From Excoecaria cochinchinensis (taxonomy: Eukaryota; Streptophyta; Magnoliopsida; Malpighiales; Euphorbiaceae), in the NCBI GenBank assembly GCA_947683425.1, contig CANTUQ010000055.1, positions 24,298,001 through 24,362,000 of the forward strand: 64,000 nucleotides of DNA. The letters run 5' to 3'. The position numbers and the translations under genes are program-made. The notes under the pieces are model-generated. The model saw only the letters and a program-made list of their open reading frames with translations, was not told the DNA's origin and searched no databases. Positions 21,769 through 33,633 of the stretch are shown here, one piece after another. Each line of letters opens with the position of its first letter. Position 1 is the stretch's first letter.

Positions 21769-21971
21769 GCCTGAGTTATTTATAGAAGTGGATAGATAGG
21801 CATCCCTATAAAGGGTTAGATGATTTGTAGCTGCGAGAGCGGCACCGACGGGTGTCTAGATGTCTGGTACCTTTTGGCATCTAGCTGGTTTTAGACTCCT
21901 ATCTCCATATGCTTAGTACTACTTGATAGTATCTATATATACCTGTATCCACTATCGTTATGAAGTCAGGC
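21769..21971 (+). other. Conserved LTR hairpin domain, copy G
   Basis: Outer pair GCCTG (21769-21773) with CAGGC (21967-21971). Inner pair AGTGGATA (21787-21794) with TATCCACT (21946-21953). Inside are a decayed TAGGCATCCCTA palindrome and a CTAGATG...CATCTAG hairpin. At 203 nt it is the shortest copy. Confidence 0.6.
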
Positions 21972-22670
21972 TATTTGCTTTATATGTTTATATCTATATT
22001 GGATGCTATCATATGTTAGAGATTTATCGAAACTGTTATAATTTGTACATGACTATCGTAACCAAGATACTGATATATGATTGCAAGAGTATATGAAAAG
22101 CTAAGATTTGTACATAAAAATGCTAGAGATGTACCCTTGTGGTTATATGCATATGAAAGTACTTGAGAAGTAGTGACTTGATGTTCATGTTATGCTGCCT
22201 GTAACTAAAGCTAGAGAGTGTGCACATGATATAGTCTATTTTTTTAGATATGATATGAAAACTGCATGTTCATTTAGATATGTTCAGTAATGAATATTGT
22301 TATATGATTGGTATACTAAATGTGTATTTGCACTATTGCTTGAGAGTACAAGTAAAGCTATTGTTGTATATGATCATACAAGAGATGTGCTATGTGCTTA
22401 TAAGTGCATGTATGAACATGAGATGTATTGACATGCTAATATTGTACAAGTAAAGTTAGAAAGCATAGATATAAATAAAGTTATTAAATGTCAAAGGTAA
22501 ATGTATAGCACATGATTTAAGTGTTTAACATGTTATTATATGTTAAATGCATGTTCTTATTATTATACTTGGAATGAATAATGTTATATGATTAACATGC
22601 TAGATATGTATATGCCATATTGTTAATGCTTGTGACTTCGCAAGAAGTCTATTATTTGAGTTATCCCCAC

Positions 22671-22711
22671 TAAGCATTATCACTTAGCATGGGTGTTTTC
22701 CCGTGTAGGTT
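22671..22711 (+). other. Two-hairpin motif, LTR G
   Basis: CTAAGCATTATCACTTAG, then CATGGG and CCCGTG separated by TGTTTT, then an acceptor-like TAG/G. Stem 2 keeps pairing through a G-T (G-U in RNA) pair. Confidence 0.55.
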
Positions 22712-22887
22712 GCCGGTTTAGAGAGGAGTTGAGCATCTGTAGGTCAAGGCCACTAGGAGTAAGTTAAAGTCCCTTTCTTGTATATTGTTTTGATATAGTA
22801 TTTTGTATAAGTCATGTAAATGTTTGTTGAAGGAATACTCATGTTATGTATAAGGACATTAATATTGATATACAAAATGAATCAGGA

Positions 22888-23381
22888 TGGGCATACCGAG
22901 GCATGAAAGCCCTCAATTGGGTGACCATTTAATTTATTTTTATTTAGTTCGATAAATAATAGTCCATATAGCAAGCACAGTATTAAGGTTCATATCACCT
23001 AGGGGAAGTATCTATTTTTATTACATGAGCTTTAGTCAAGGTGGTGATACTTTAGGGCTACCCAAGTATGATTCCTGCCGACGGGTCTAGCTCGTCATGA
23101 GCATAGCGACTGACCGAGTCATCATTTGATATACCATAATGATACGAGACTTAGGCTGGTGATTATCCCTAACACTTCCCCACTTTGAGTGAGCGTAGGG
23201 TCATACTTTAGGATCTCAACGGGGCTAAACAAGGGACCAACTAACATAGATCTAAGGATCTATTATGAAATGCAATGCAGTTTGAAAAGGGATGAAATTT
23301 TAATTTAAGAACTCAATTATATATTTTTAACCAAGGTACTTTCAGAGCAAGGTCTCTAAGTGTCCCTAGTAGAGTAACCAC
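22888..23381 (-). repeat. Tat-like element T: leader with primer site
   Basis: On the minus strand, directly after the LTR end at 23382, TGGTTACTCTACTAGGGA (about 23363-23380) resembles the TGGCGACTC-type primer site common in Tat/Ogre elements. About 490 bp of non-coding leader follows. The element is truncated at 22888, where LTR G abuts. Confidence 0.5.
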
Positions 23382-23714
23382 TGTGATGTGCGCCGAACCC
23401 CACGTGTTCCTACAGGTCTAGTTTTAGGGTCCAATAGAGGTTCATAAGACTCGTAAGGATTACGAGTGCTTCTATTTTGGGCAACAGGAGGTGTTTTGGA
23501 GTTGCCACCCAATAAAACATTGGGAAAGGTCAGCTAGCCTTGTTGAGCCTAAGACAATACGTATGTGTCTATTTTGGGCAATCAAGAAAGCATTTTGGAA
23601 TTACCTTTCAATATAACATTGAAAGCTCATGAAGCCCAAGATAGAAAGAGTTCAGGACACTAGTCTTATTTATACCTTGGTTAAAGTAATAAGAGAATTT
23701 TTATATTAAATTTT
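23382..23714 (-). repeat. Tat-like element T: LTR, 3' part
   Basis: The minus strand ends CGCACATCACA. It is similar to solo LTR S, sharing a TTTCCCAATGTT...ATTGGGTGG block and a TCCAAAACACCTCCTGTTGCCC-like block. It is split at 23714 by the Athila-type element; ATTTT is duplicated. Confidence 0.65.
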
Positions 23715-23870
23715 TGATAAGTTTAAATTAAATAATGTTTTGATGTGAATTTAGAGATTACTTCTTAGCCTAAAAGTTGTTATTTGTGTTAATTTTTGAT
23801 AAAATGTCATTTGATATTATTTGGTGCACTAAATGGAGATTTATGATGTTTTGGCAACATTTTAGGTGGT

Positions 23871-24144
23871 TTACACGGCGGTGAAGACATCTCTCACCGC
23901 CGTGTGAGACGGGAGGCCAGAAGCATGAGAAGAAAAATTAAGGAAGCAGACTGGAGTGTTTACACGGCGGTGAGAAAATTCTTCACCGCCGTGTGAATCG
24001 AAATTAAAGAAATTGGTAGCACACCTGGAACATTTACACGGCGGTGAAGAATTTCCTCACCGCCGTGTAACCCCAAAATTTCAGAATGATATTTTATCCA
24101 GAGAAATTTACACGGCGGTGAGGATATCTCTAACCGCCGTGTAA
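23871..24144. repeat. Array of four identical-core hairpins in Athila LTR
   Basis: Each unit pairs ACACGGCGGTGA with TCACCGCCGTGT across about 9 nt: 23873-23905, 23962-23994, 24036-24068 and 24110-24142 (the last with one mismatch). Units are 74-89 bp apart and separated by unrelated sequence. The 3' LTR copy at 35458-35731 has a few decayed arms. Confidence 0.9.
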
Positions 24145-24602
24145 CTTTTAAGATCTGTTGTGTGAATCAAATCCGGAAAAAAATCAAATTTGGAGGCCAC
24201 CGAATAGACTTTTGACTTTGATTATTGGGGGGAAAACTAGCTTAAAGGAGGACGATTCTTGAGAAGTTAAGGGGGTCCAGAAGTAGAGAGGGAGACGATT
24301 GAGAATAGGGATTTTTAATTTTTGCTGAAAAATAAACTTTGGGATTTTAGATCTGGAAATTCTTAGAAGTGAGATTTCAATTCTGTAATTTAATTTGGAA
24401 GTTGGAATAGCTGACTCAGTTGAAGAACATCGTTTGGTTTACTGTAAGATTTTCATTTTCAGATTCAAATGGGTAATATCAATTTCTTTCTATTTAATTC
24501 AGTCTTTATTTTAAGTATGAGTGAGTAATTTTATTTCTTGTTAAGGGATACCTTAATTCCCCAGTAAATCATGTGAATATTTTGTATGTATTATATTTTG
24601 CA

Positions 24603-24834
24603 TATACTTCAGTTTTATCTTCTCTGATTTTATTTGTTGTTGCTGGTTTGAATACAAGTTAAGGGGAGATCTACCAAGATAAACTTTAATTGTAATCAGT
24701 TCATAAATACATACAAATATACTTCAGTTTTATCTTCTTTGAAATTATCTGTTGTTGCTGGTTTAAATGCAAGTTAAGGGGAGATCTACCAAGATAAACC
24801 TTGATTGCAATCAGCCCATAAATACGTACACATG
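24603..24834. repeat. 116-bp tandem duplication in Athila LTR
   Basis: Two adjacent copies beginning ATACTTCAGTTTTATCTTC (24603 and 24719) and containing AAGGGGAGATCTACCAAGAT. Also present in the 3' LTR at about 36190-36421, so it predates the insertion. Confidence 0.85.
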
Positions 24835-25422
24835 TTCTGTTCTATTTTAATCAACTTTCATTGATTTGATGAATCCGAATTGGTAGTTAAAATCTGTGAA
24901 TGTTTATTTCAATAGGTTCAGAATCGTGGAAGATAAATGAGTTTGATATCTGAATCCGTAATGGTAAGATTATTTAACTTAGAACTTAAGATCTGTAATA
25001 ATGCTAATTTATGTGCTGAATCCGGATTGGTAAGTGCATATTTTAGAGAAGCTGGATCCGAAAGGCAAGCTATGGTATAGGCTAGATTATTCACTGATTG
25101 TATATGAAATTGTTGAATCAAGTATTCGCATGATATTATTGGGGAGAATGGGTATTCCTTAGCAAGATCTCTTACTTATTTTATCAAATTGCTGTATTAT
25201 TAAATCGTTAATATTCTTAGACATTAATATCATCAGTTAGATTATTAATTCTTTTGCATTAAACAATCACCAAATCAAAATAATTGGGAATTCTTTAGCA
25301 TATAATTAATTATCAAACACTTGCACAACACAGTCCCTTGGGTTCGATAACTTGTGGTCTTAATTATATTCCACTATATTACTTGCCGATTCAGTACACT
25401 TGCTGAGGTCGCGTCAAGTTTT

Positions 25423-25440
25423 TGGCGCCGTTGCCGGGGA
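25423..25440 (+). other. Primer-binding site, tRNA-Asp type
   Basis: TGGCGCCGTTGCCGGGGA shortly after the LTR is the usual Athila primer site, complementary to the 3' end of tRNA-Asp. Confidence 0.9.
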
Positions 25441-25452
25441 ACAACGTTGTCA

Positions 25453-25518
25453 GTAAGTTTTGATTTTTATTTGTATGTGTTTTCATTTTTCTTATTTTAT
25501 TATTTTTATTCTTTTCAG
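25453..25518 (+). other. Candidate 66-nt leader intron, Athila
   Basis: Donor-like CA/GTAAGT, a T-rich interior and an acceptor-like TTCTTTTCAG lie between the primer site and the gag ATG. The length is near the lower limit for plant introns. Inferred from sequence only. Confidence 0.35.
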
Positions 25519-25531
25519 GTAGTTGTGGTGT

Positions 25532-28500
25532 ATGAGCAGAGTTAGACAAGGACCATTAGCACCCTACGATCCTGAAATCGAGATGACATTACATCAATGC
25601 AGGAGAGCCAACAGAGAAACCGTCATGGAGAACAACCCGCCTGTTGATGAATTTCCTCCCGAGAATGAACAAGTGCCAAGGGCACAAGAAGAGGTACCAA
25701 GAAATTATGAACCAGAAGTCCCTAGGCAAAGAACGATAAGGGACTATGCTGTGCCAAGATGGACTGAAGACCATAGGACAATTGTGCTGCCAAGAGGAGT
25801 ACAATTTGAACTGAAACCAGCAACTATCAACATGGTGCAAAGAAATCAATTTTCTGGATCAGAAGTGGAAGATCCTGCACAACACCTGAACTTATTCTTG
25901 GAGATTAGTGACACAGTGCAGATTCCAGGAGTGACACCTGATGCTGTAAGACTGAAATTATTTCCTTTCACCTTGATTGGAAAGGCAAGGGAGTGGTTGC
26001 AAATGTTACCAAGACAGTCAATTACATCGTGGGATCAATTGCAAGAAAGGTTTCTGATGAGATTTTTCCCACCTAAAAAAACAGCAAATATTCGCAACAG
26101 CATTTTTCAATTTAGCCAATTGAGTGATGAGCCTTGTTATGAGGCTTGGGAAAGATTCAGAAGATTGTTAAGAAGCTGTCCGCATCATGAAATACCAATC
26201 TACCATCTGATGCAACAATTTTATTCTGGTATTTCACCACAAACAAAATCTTTGTTGGATGCATCATCAGGAGGTTCTTTTATGAATAGAATACCAGAAG
26301 AAGCATTCCAGCTGCTGGATGAAATGGCATCAAATGACGCTTAGTGGGCTAATCCTAGATCAGTCCCAAGAAGAAAAGGAATACATAGTGTAGATGAAGT
26401 GTCAATGCTGAGGGCACAGGTGGAGTCAATGCAGAACGAGATGAAAAACTTAAGGGTGAAAAATGTAGCCTCTATTTCTCAAGAAGATGAGTGGTATGAA
26501 AGTGGGCAATATGCTCAAGAGAGTGCAGCAATGGGAAATGTTAATGCTGTAGGGGATTATCGAAGGAGTGACCCCTATAGTAACTCATACAACCCGGGCT
26601 GGAGAAATCACCCGAATTTTTCTTGGAAAGATGGAAATCAGAATTCCTCATCCTCACAACCACCAACAAGACCACCTTTCAACCAAAGTACTCAGCACAA
26701 TCAAGGACATTCATACCAACCCCAACCAGCCAACCAATACCAAATGCCATATCCACCCCATCACAACCATGGACAAAACTTTAATCAACCACAAGCTCAA
26801 ACATACCATCCACCGGGATACCCACCTAGGCCACCTATGCAAGAGAAAAAGCCAAACCTTGAGGATATGGTGGCTAGCTTCATAAACAGTCAGCAGCAAT
26901 TCATGACAAATCAAGAAGCTAGGTGGAAATCTCAAGAGCAGTGGAACCGAAACCAAGATGCTTCTATGAGAAATCTGGAAACTCAGTTAGGTCAGCTTGC
27001 AAATTCTGTGTCCCAAAGGCAACCAAGAACATTTCCTTCAACTGTGGATCGGAATCCAAAAGAGGAAGCAAAAGCAATTACACTGCGAAGTGGAAAGGAC
27101 GTGGCACAAAGAGAAGATCAAGGTAAAAATTCTTCATCAGAAAAGGAGGAGCCAACACGGACGGTAAGTAATTCTAATTCTAATTCTAATTTAGAAATGA
27201 ATGAAAATGCTCCTAAAAGGGATAAAGGTAAAAGTATAGTGAATCCAAGGGTAGAGGATCTCGATATAAATAGACTGCCATTTCCTGCTGTTGCTAGACA
27301 AGAAAAGAAAAATGAGCAAAAAGCTAGGTTTATACAAATGTTCAAAAAATTACATATTAATTTACCATTTGCTGAAGCTTTAGCTCATATGCCCAACTAT
27401 GCTAAATTCATGAAAGAACTATGTTCTAATAAAAAGAAATTAGAAGGGCATGGAACTGCTCAACTAACAGAAAATTGCAGTGCTAAAATCATGAACAAAA
27501 TCCCTGAAAAATTGGAAGATCCAGGTAGCTTCACTGTACCTTGTGCTATTGGTGAAAATTTTTATGGTAATGCTTTGTGTGATTTAGGTGCAAGCATAAA
27601 TCTAATGCCTTATTCTATTTGCAGGAAGCTGAATCTTAGTGATCTTAAGGAGACGGGAATGAGACTCGAACTTGCGGATAGGTCGGTGAGGCGACCCAAG
27701 GGAGTGATAGAGGACCTGTTAGTAAAAGTGGGGAAGTTTATTTTCCCAGTAGACTTTGTGGTGATGGAAATGGAAGAGGATAGGAAAGTACCACTTATTG
27801 TGGGGAGACCATTTTTAAACACAGCAAAAGCTTTGATTGATGTGCATGGGCAAACCGTTACTCTAAGATTCAATGATGAAAAATTAGTTGTTGATATGAA
27901 CAAAGCTCAAAGGTATCCATCAGATGATATAGAAGAATCTGCTTATTTTGTGGATACAATAGACAAGTGTGTAGAAGAAGTGCAAGAGGAAATGTTAGAA
28001 GCTGATCCGGTGAATGAGGATTTACTGCATTCTTTGGAAAATGAAAAATTGGAAGATGAGGAAGTAATTGCAGCTATGGAGCAAGAAAGTGAAGAAGAAA
28101 ACACACAGGAAGAAGGACTGAACCTGGAAAAGGGGGATACACATTCTGAACTAAACCCTCTTCCTTCACATTTAAAATATATATTTTTAGAAGTTAATGC
28201 AAAACCAGTAATTATTTCATCTTTATTGACAGGTTTGGAAGAAGAAATGCTTATTGAAGTACTCAAGAAGCATAAAGGAGCAATTGGCTGGTCAACTTCA
28301 AATTTAAAAGGAATCAGTCCCAGCTATTGTACACACCGAATACCTATGGAAACTGACTTCAAACCGGTGGTGCAACCCCAAAGGCAGCCAAATCCAGCAA
28401 TGCAAGAAGTGGTGAAAAAGGAGGTACTCAAGCTCCTTGATGCAGGTATTATCTATCCCATTTCTGATAGCAATTGGATAAGTCCAGTTCAATGTGTACC

Positions 28501-31043
28501 GAAGAAAGGAGGGATGACCGTTGTAGCCAATGAGAAAAATGAATTAATTCCCACACGCACAGTGACAGGATGGAGAGTGTGCATAGACTACAGGAGGTTA
28601 AATAATGCAACCAGAAAGGATCATTTTCCTTTACCTTTTATTGATCAAATGTTGGAAAGATTGGCAGGAAATGGATTCTATTGTTTTTTAGATGGATATT
28701 CAGGTTACATGCAAATACCCATAGCTCCAGAAGATCAAGAAAAGACCACATTTACCTGTCCTTATGGCACCTTTGCATGCAGGAGAATGCCCTTCGGGCT
28801 GTGCAACGCACCAGCTACATTTCAGCGGTGTATGATGGCAATCTTTCATGACTTCATAGAGAAATTTATGGAGGTGTTCATGGACGATTTTACCATTTAT
28901 GGGAGTGATTTTGAGAGCTGCCTTAGGCATTTAGATATGGTGTTAGAAAGGTGTAAGAAGACCAACTTGGTACTGAATTGGGAAAAATGCCATTTCATGG
29001 TAAGGGAAGGCATTGTGCTTTGGCACAAAATTTCTGAGAAGGGGATAAAGGTTGACAAGGCTAAGGTAGAGGTGATAGAAAAGTTACCACCCCCAACTAG
29101 TGTGAAAGGCATTAGAAGTTTCTTGGGACATGCAGGATTTTACCGCCGGTTTATCAAAGATTTTTTAAAAATTGCTAAACCTCAATCCAATTTGTTGATG
29201 AAAGATGCCCCTTTTAATTTTGACGATGAATGTATGCTGGCTTTTCAGACTTTGAAACAGAGGCTCATTTCAGCCCCGGTGATTATTTCTCCGGATTAGA
29301 ATTTGCCTTTTGAATTAATGTGTGACGCTAGTGATTTTGCAGTTGGTGCAGTACTTGGGCAGCGAAGAGAGAAGGTATTTTGTGCGGTTTATTATGCAAG
29401 TCACATTTTGACCGGAGCTCAAATGAATTACACCACAACGAAGAAGGAACTTCTTGCAATCGTGTATGCATTCGAAAAATTCAGGCCATATTTGTTGGGA
29501 GCAAGAATTGTGGTGTGGTCTGACCATGCTGCCTTGAGACACCTATTTGCAAAGAAGGAATCCAAACCAAGACTGATCAGATGGGTACTTCTACTGCAAG
29601 AATTCGACCTGAAAATTAAAGATAAAAAGGGAGCAGAAAACTTTGTAGCAGACCATTTGTCAAGACTGGAAAATGCTCATATTGAGAAAGGGGAGATTTC
29701 AGATTTATTCCCTGATGAACATATTTGTGCTTTGTTTGAAAATGAGATTTCTGTTCCTTGGTTTGCTAATTTAGCTAATTTTCTCGCAGGGGGATTTATG
29801 CCAAAGGATTTCACATGGCAGCAGAAAAAGAAGTTAAAGGCTGATGCAAAGCATTATATTTGGGATGATCCTTATCTATTTCGTTTGTGTGCAGATCAAG
29901 TACTGAGAAGATGTATTCCAGATGAGGAGAAGGGTGAGATTATCACAGCCTGTCACAGTGGAGAAGCTGGTGGACATCATGGACCAAACATAACGGTAAT
30001 GAAAATTTTATCTTCTGGGTTCTTTTGGCCTACAATATTCAAAGATGTTCAATCTTATGTGAAAGCTTGTGATAGATGCCAGAGAGTAGGGAATATATCA
30101 AAGAGAGATGAGATGCCTTTGACCAAAATGCTTGAGGTAGAGCTTTTTGATGTATGGGGAATTGACTTTATGGGACCCTTTTCGGTTTCCTATGGTTATG
30201 AATATATTTTAGTGGCCGTTGATTATGTAAGTAAGTGGGTAGAGGCTGTGGCCACTAGAACCTGTGATGCCAAAGTTGTGCTTCAATTTTTGAGGAAAAA
30301 TATATTTACTCGATATGGAACCCCAAGAGCAATCATTAGTGACGGTGGTAAACATTTTGTGAACCATCAATTTAAAGCTTTATTGAAAAAGTTTGGTGTT
30401 AGACATAAGGTTACAACCCCTTATCATGCTCAGGCCAATGGACAAGTTGAGGTATCCAATAGAGAGTTGAAAGCCATTTTAGAGAAAACAGTCGGTGTAT
30501 CTAGGAAGGATTGGTCCCTTAAGCTAGATGACGCTCTTTGGGCTTATAGAACAGCTTTTAAGACACCCATTGGAATGTCCCCATTTAGGCTGATGTTTGG
30601 AAAGTCATGTCATCTTCCGGTCGAGTTAGAACATAAGGCATATTGGGCTACAAAATTTTTGAACTTTGATCTTGAAGGTGCAGGAAAATGCAGGTCCTTA
30701 CAGCTGAATGAATTGGAGGAGTTCAGATTTTGGGCATATAATCATGCTGAGAAGTACAAGAGCAACAAAAAAAAAATGGCATGACCGAAGGATAGTAAGA
30801 AAAGAATTTGTTCCAGGAATGAAAGTTTTGTTATATGACAGCAGGTTGCGATTGTTCCCTGGAAAATTAAAATCAAAGTGGACGGGTCCTTTTGAAGTCG
30901 TTGCGGTCTAAAAGTTCGGAGCTGTTACCATCAGAAAGCAATCTGGAAGTACGGAATTTAAGGTAAATTGTCATCGTCTAAAACCTTATTTTGAAAACCA
31001 CGCTGAAGGTGCAACAGTGGCTATTTTACTGGATGAAGAATAA
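25532..31043 (+). pseudogene. Athila gag-pol polyprotein, broken
   Basis: ATG at 25532 opens Gag (core near 25800-26340; no CCHC knuckle visible). The same frame gives a glutamine/proline-rich linker; protease (CDLGASINLMPY, active Asp 27581-27583); reverse transcriptase (VFMDDF, 28874-28891); RNase H (CDASDFAVGA from 29320); and integrase with a zinc module (H..HH near 29955-29980, CDRCQ near 30070) and DDE residues (DFMGPF about 30160, SDGGKHF about 30338, QVEVSNRE about 30440). Nonsense codons lie at 26342-26344 (TAG), 29297-29299 (TAG, from Trp by family alignment) and 30909-30911 (TAA). A frameshift sits in or near the A10 run at 30767-30776; the shifted frame ends at 31043. Few defects fit a fairly young insertion. 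The C terminus lacks a chromodomain. Confidence 0.92.
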
Positions 31044-31263
31044 GGTACGTGAGAGTCTAGCTGAGACTAAAAAAATCAGAACTAAATAAATTCCTAAACT
31101 TTGCTATTTTTATTTTCAATGTGTGTATTTTTAGTCATTTGCATAAATCAATATCATTGTCATTTCATGTTGAATTTGTGTTGAGGAAGGGTGCAGAATG
31201 TGTGAGAAGAAAGATGGGGAGAAACTTGTGCAAACTTAAAAATTTTGGCGGAAAAATTTCAGG

Positions 31264-31449
31264 TTACACGGCTGTGAAGAAATCCCTCACCGCCGTGTGA
31301 AAATTATATCATTGAAAAATTGAAGTGCAGTGGAGTTTTTACACGGCGGTGAGGAAATATCTCACCGCCGTGTGAAATTCTTATTTTTGAAAAATATGTG
31401 CCCAGTCGCGATTTACACGGCGGTGATGCAATCTCTCACTGCCGTGTAA
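31264..31449. repeat. Internal hairpin array matching the Athila LTR array
   Basis: Three more copies of the ACACGGCGGTGA...TCACCGCCGTGT hairpin (31264-31300, 31340-31375, 31413-31449), outside the LTRs, between the end of pol and the downstream gene. Units 1 and 3 have one arm change each. Confidence 0.85.
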
Positions 31450-31658
31450 GGTAAAAAATTTCGGTTTTTAATTGTTAACTGCCAGTTAAACTTTAATTTT
31501 TAAAACACAAAATCAATCCCCATCTTCCCTCTCGCCTATCTCTCTCGCCCTCCCTCTTTCTTTTTCTTTTATTTTCCTCCATCAATTCGTTGTCTTCCAT
31601 TTTCGTGGGTTAATTTGTCCATCAAGCATAAATTTGGCCTAATTAGCATCAAATTCAA

Positions 31659-32423
31659 GTAAGTTTTATCCTTTCTCTTCTATTTTATTATTTTTTTTCG
31701 TTTCTTTTCTGTTCTTATTAGTTTTTAGGTTTTCTTCTTTTAATTTTCTATCTTGCTCCTTCTTTCTGGAATTAAAGCGTGGATTAGTTAATTCGGTGTG
31801 TTTTGTCTACGATTTCGTTGCTGATTAAGAAAATGGGGGTTGGAATTTCATCAATTTTGCATGATTGTGTGCAACAAAATTCATGCCTACCAAGTGTTTG
31901 ATAAAATACTTGAATGAACGAATTTCATTTCCTTGTTTGCTGAAATCATGTGTTTTTGTGTTTTCATTGTGTAATTGTGGGTTCTTGATACCCTGTGATT
32001 CATGTTGGGGTTAGGAATTACAGAATTGAGAGTTTTGGATTTGTCAAAAATTTCTGCTCACCAAGTGTTTGATAGACTGTCTGAATGAACATGTAATTCT
32101 TATTGTTTATGTTATTGGTCAGAAACAATTAGTATGCATTGTTGAGATTCTTTTATCTTGGTTCTATCATACAATTCACCCATCCTAGCAAGTTGAATCA
32201 AATTTTGCAAACGTCATAATCTTGAGTGAAGATTGTGCGAGTAGGAATGTGATGGCCTTCTATTTTAATTGTTGCTTGAGATAGAGTGAATTTGCATTAA
32301 GAGCTAGCTAAATTTTATGTTCAATTGTATTATGCTAGCATTTTCGTTTTAAATTAAGTTACTTATACTTGCTGGTAGCCACATTATTTTCCTAATCTGA
32401 TTTATCTTCAATTGTAACTGCAG
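31659..32423 (+). other. Candidate intron before the downstream Athila gene
   Basis: Donor CAA/GTAAGTTT at 31659 and acceptor AACTGCAG/TGG ending at 32423. The interior is T-rich and carries no coding frame. The upstream exon ends in A and the downstream exon starts TGG, so splicing would form an ATG in the frame of the following gene, which otherwise begins with GTG. Confidence 0.5.
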
Positions 32424-33633
32424 TGGCCCCTAAATGACCAAGAACCAGTCAAGCATCATCTTCTCAAGGGAGAGGCGATTTGGTACCTTCTTGGGTACCT
32501 ACTCGATGTCGTCCCGCATACAAGGACTTCACTACTGCAACCTATGTCCCCTCCACTTTTCTGGACTTCACTTCTTTAGGGAACGTGGACATTAGAGATG
32601 AAATTGAGGGGTTGATCGCTGGGATAGGATGGATAGAATTTTTTGCAAAGAAGGAGAAAGTATATCCAAACTTGACTAGAGATTTCCTTGCAACAGTAAC
32701 ATGCAAGATTGATACAGAGGACGAAGAAGATGTTGGTGAGGTAATTTTTTGGCTGAATCAGACCAAGTACACTATGCCCTTTCATGATTTTGCGGAGGCA
32801 CTTGGATTCCCAGTTGATGGTCTCGTTATATAGCTGATTTGGACAAGCAAACCATATGGGCAGCAATCCGAGATCCCATCACCGCCACCAGATATGTGAC
32901 TGGGCAGTCCAAAGCCCATCATTTGAGGGATCATGCACTGCGAATTTTACACAGGTTTTTCTCACTTTCATTTTATGGACATATTGAGGCAGCAGGTGCA
33001 GTGAACCAATCAGAGGCACTATTTCTCTACTGTATGGTCCACCAGGTAAGGCTAAATGGAGCCTATTATTTATTGAAAAAGTTTGAAGACCTCCAGGGCA
33101 ATCCAAAGAAAGTAAAGAAAATATCTATTGGATGGATTGCGACTGTGTTGGCCAAAAGAGTCGGCCACAGTCCCTTGGGAGATGAAGTAGGTGAGAGCAC
33201 TTTGATAGACTTTAAGATGCTAAAAAACCTCAAACTCATAGTAGACGACCACCACTTCCATCATCAGGTTAGGCTATCTACCCGGGATGAGTACTTGAGG
33301 CTTGTAGAGAGGGGTCGTGTGCAATTGCCAGCAGAAGGAGACGATGAGTCTGAGGAGGAGCAAGAGGCGGCTGGAGGAGCAGCTGCCGGTGTTGAGCCTG
33401 CTGCCGCTGGGGCCGTTCATGATCTAGAGCATCTTACTGCTCAGTTAGGGGCACTACAGACTGGACAAGATCAGATTTTGCATCGTTTAGCTGTGCAGGA
33501 GCAGCAATTACTCTCCCAGTCACTGAGTTTCTCCAAGATAGAGCGCGCCATAGCCCTTGCTCGGGAGGAGCAGGAGCATTTTTTTAGGACGATGATGGAC
33601 CGCTTTCCACCGCCACCACCTCCACAGGACTGA
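32424..33633 (+). pseudogene. Athila downstream (env-position) ORF-1-like protein, broken
   Basis: The reading frame runs from the predicted splice junction, with a TGA at 32435-32437. A one-base shift near 32825-32835 joins the frame ending at 32833 to that of 32839-33633. The pattern resembles the plant ATHILA ORF-1 family: an N-terminal VYPNLTRDFLATV block, a FWLNQTKYTMPFHDFAEALGFP-like block, then ALRILHRFF, ALFLYCMVHQ and a GWIATVLAKRVG helix. The C-terminal third has an acidic stretch (DDESEEEQE), alanine-rich spacers, a likely coiled coil (HDLEHLTAQLGALQTGQDQI) and a PPPPPP tail. No signal peptide or membrane segment is visible, so an envelope role is doubtful. Family assignment is from memory of its conserved pattern. 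Confidence 0.7.

Larger units (their letters stand above)
21226..22887 (+). repeat. LTR G, right fragment
   Basis: A Tekay-type LTR 3' portion. It aligns with LTR D (a GATTAGGGCTATTAAATGA-like block near 21385) and carries the hairpin domain (21769-21971) and two-hairpin motif (22671-22711). It lacks the GTGTTACA end and is cut off near 22887, where Tat-like sequence starts. No genes. Confidence 0.65.
23715..25416 (+). repeat. Athila 5' LTR
   Basis: TGATAAGTTTAAATT to GAGGTCGCGTCA, 1702 bp. It holds four CG-rich hairpins (23871-24144) and a two-copy 116-bp tandem repeat (24603-24834). Confidence 0.95.

Noticed and set aside
23871..24144. Regularly spaced near-identical repeats resembling a CRISPR array
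   Set aside because: The repeats are hairpins inside a plant LTR, spaced 74-89 bp with AT-rich leader between them, and are duplicated in the other LTR.
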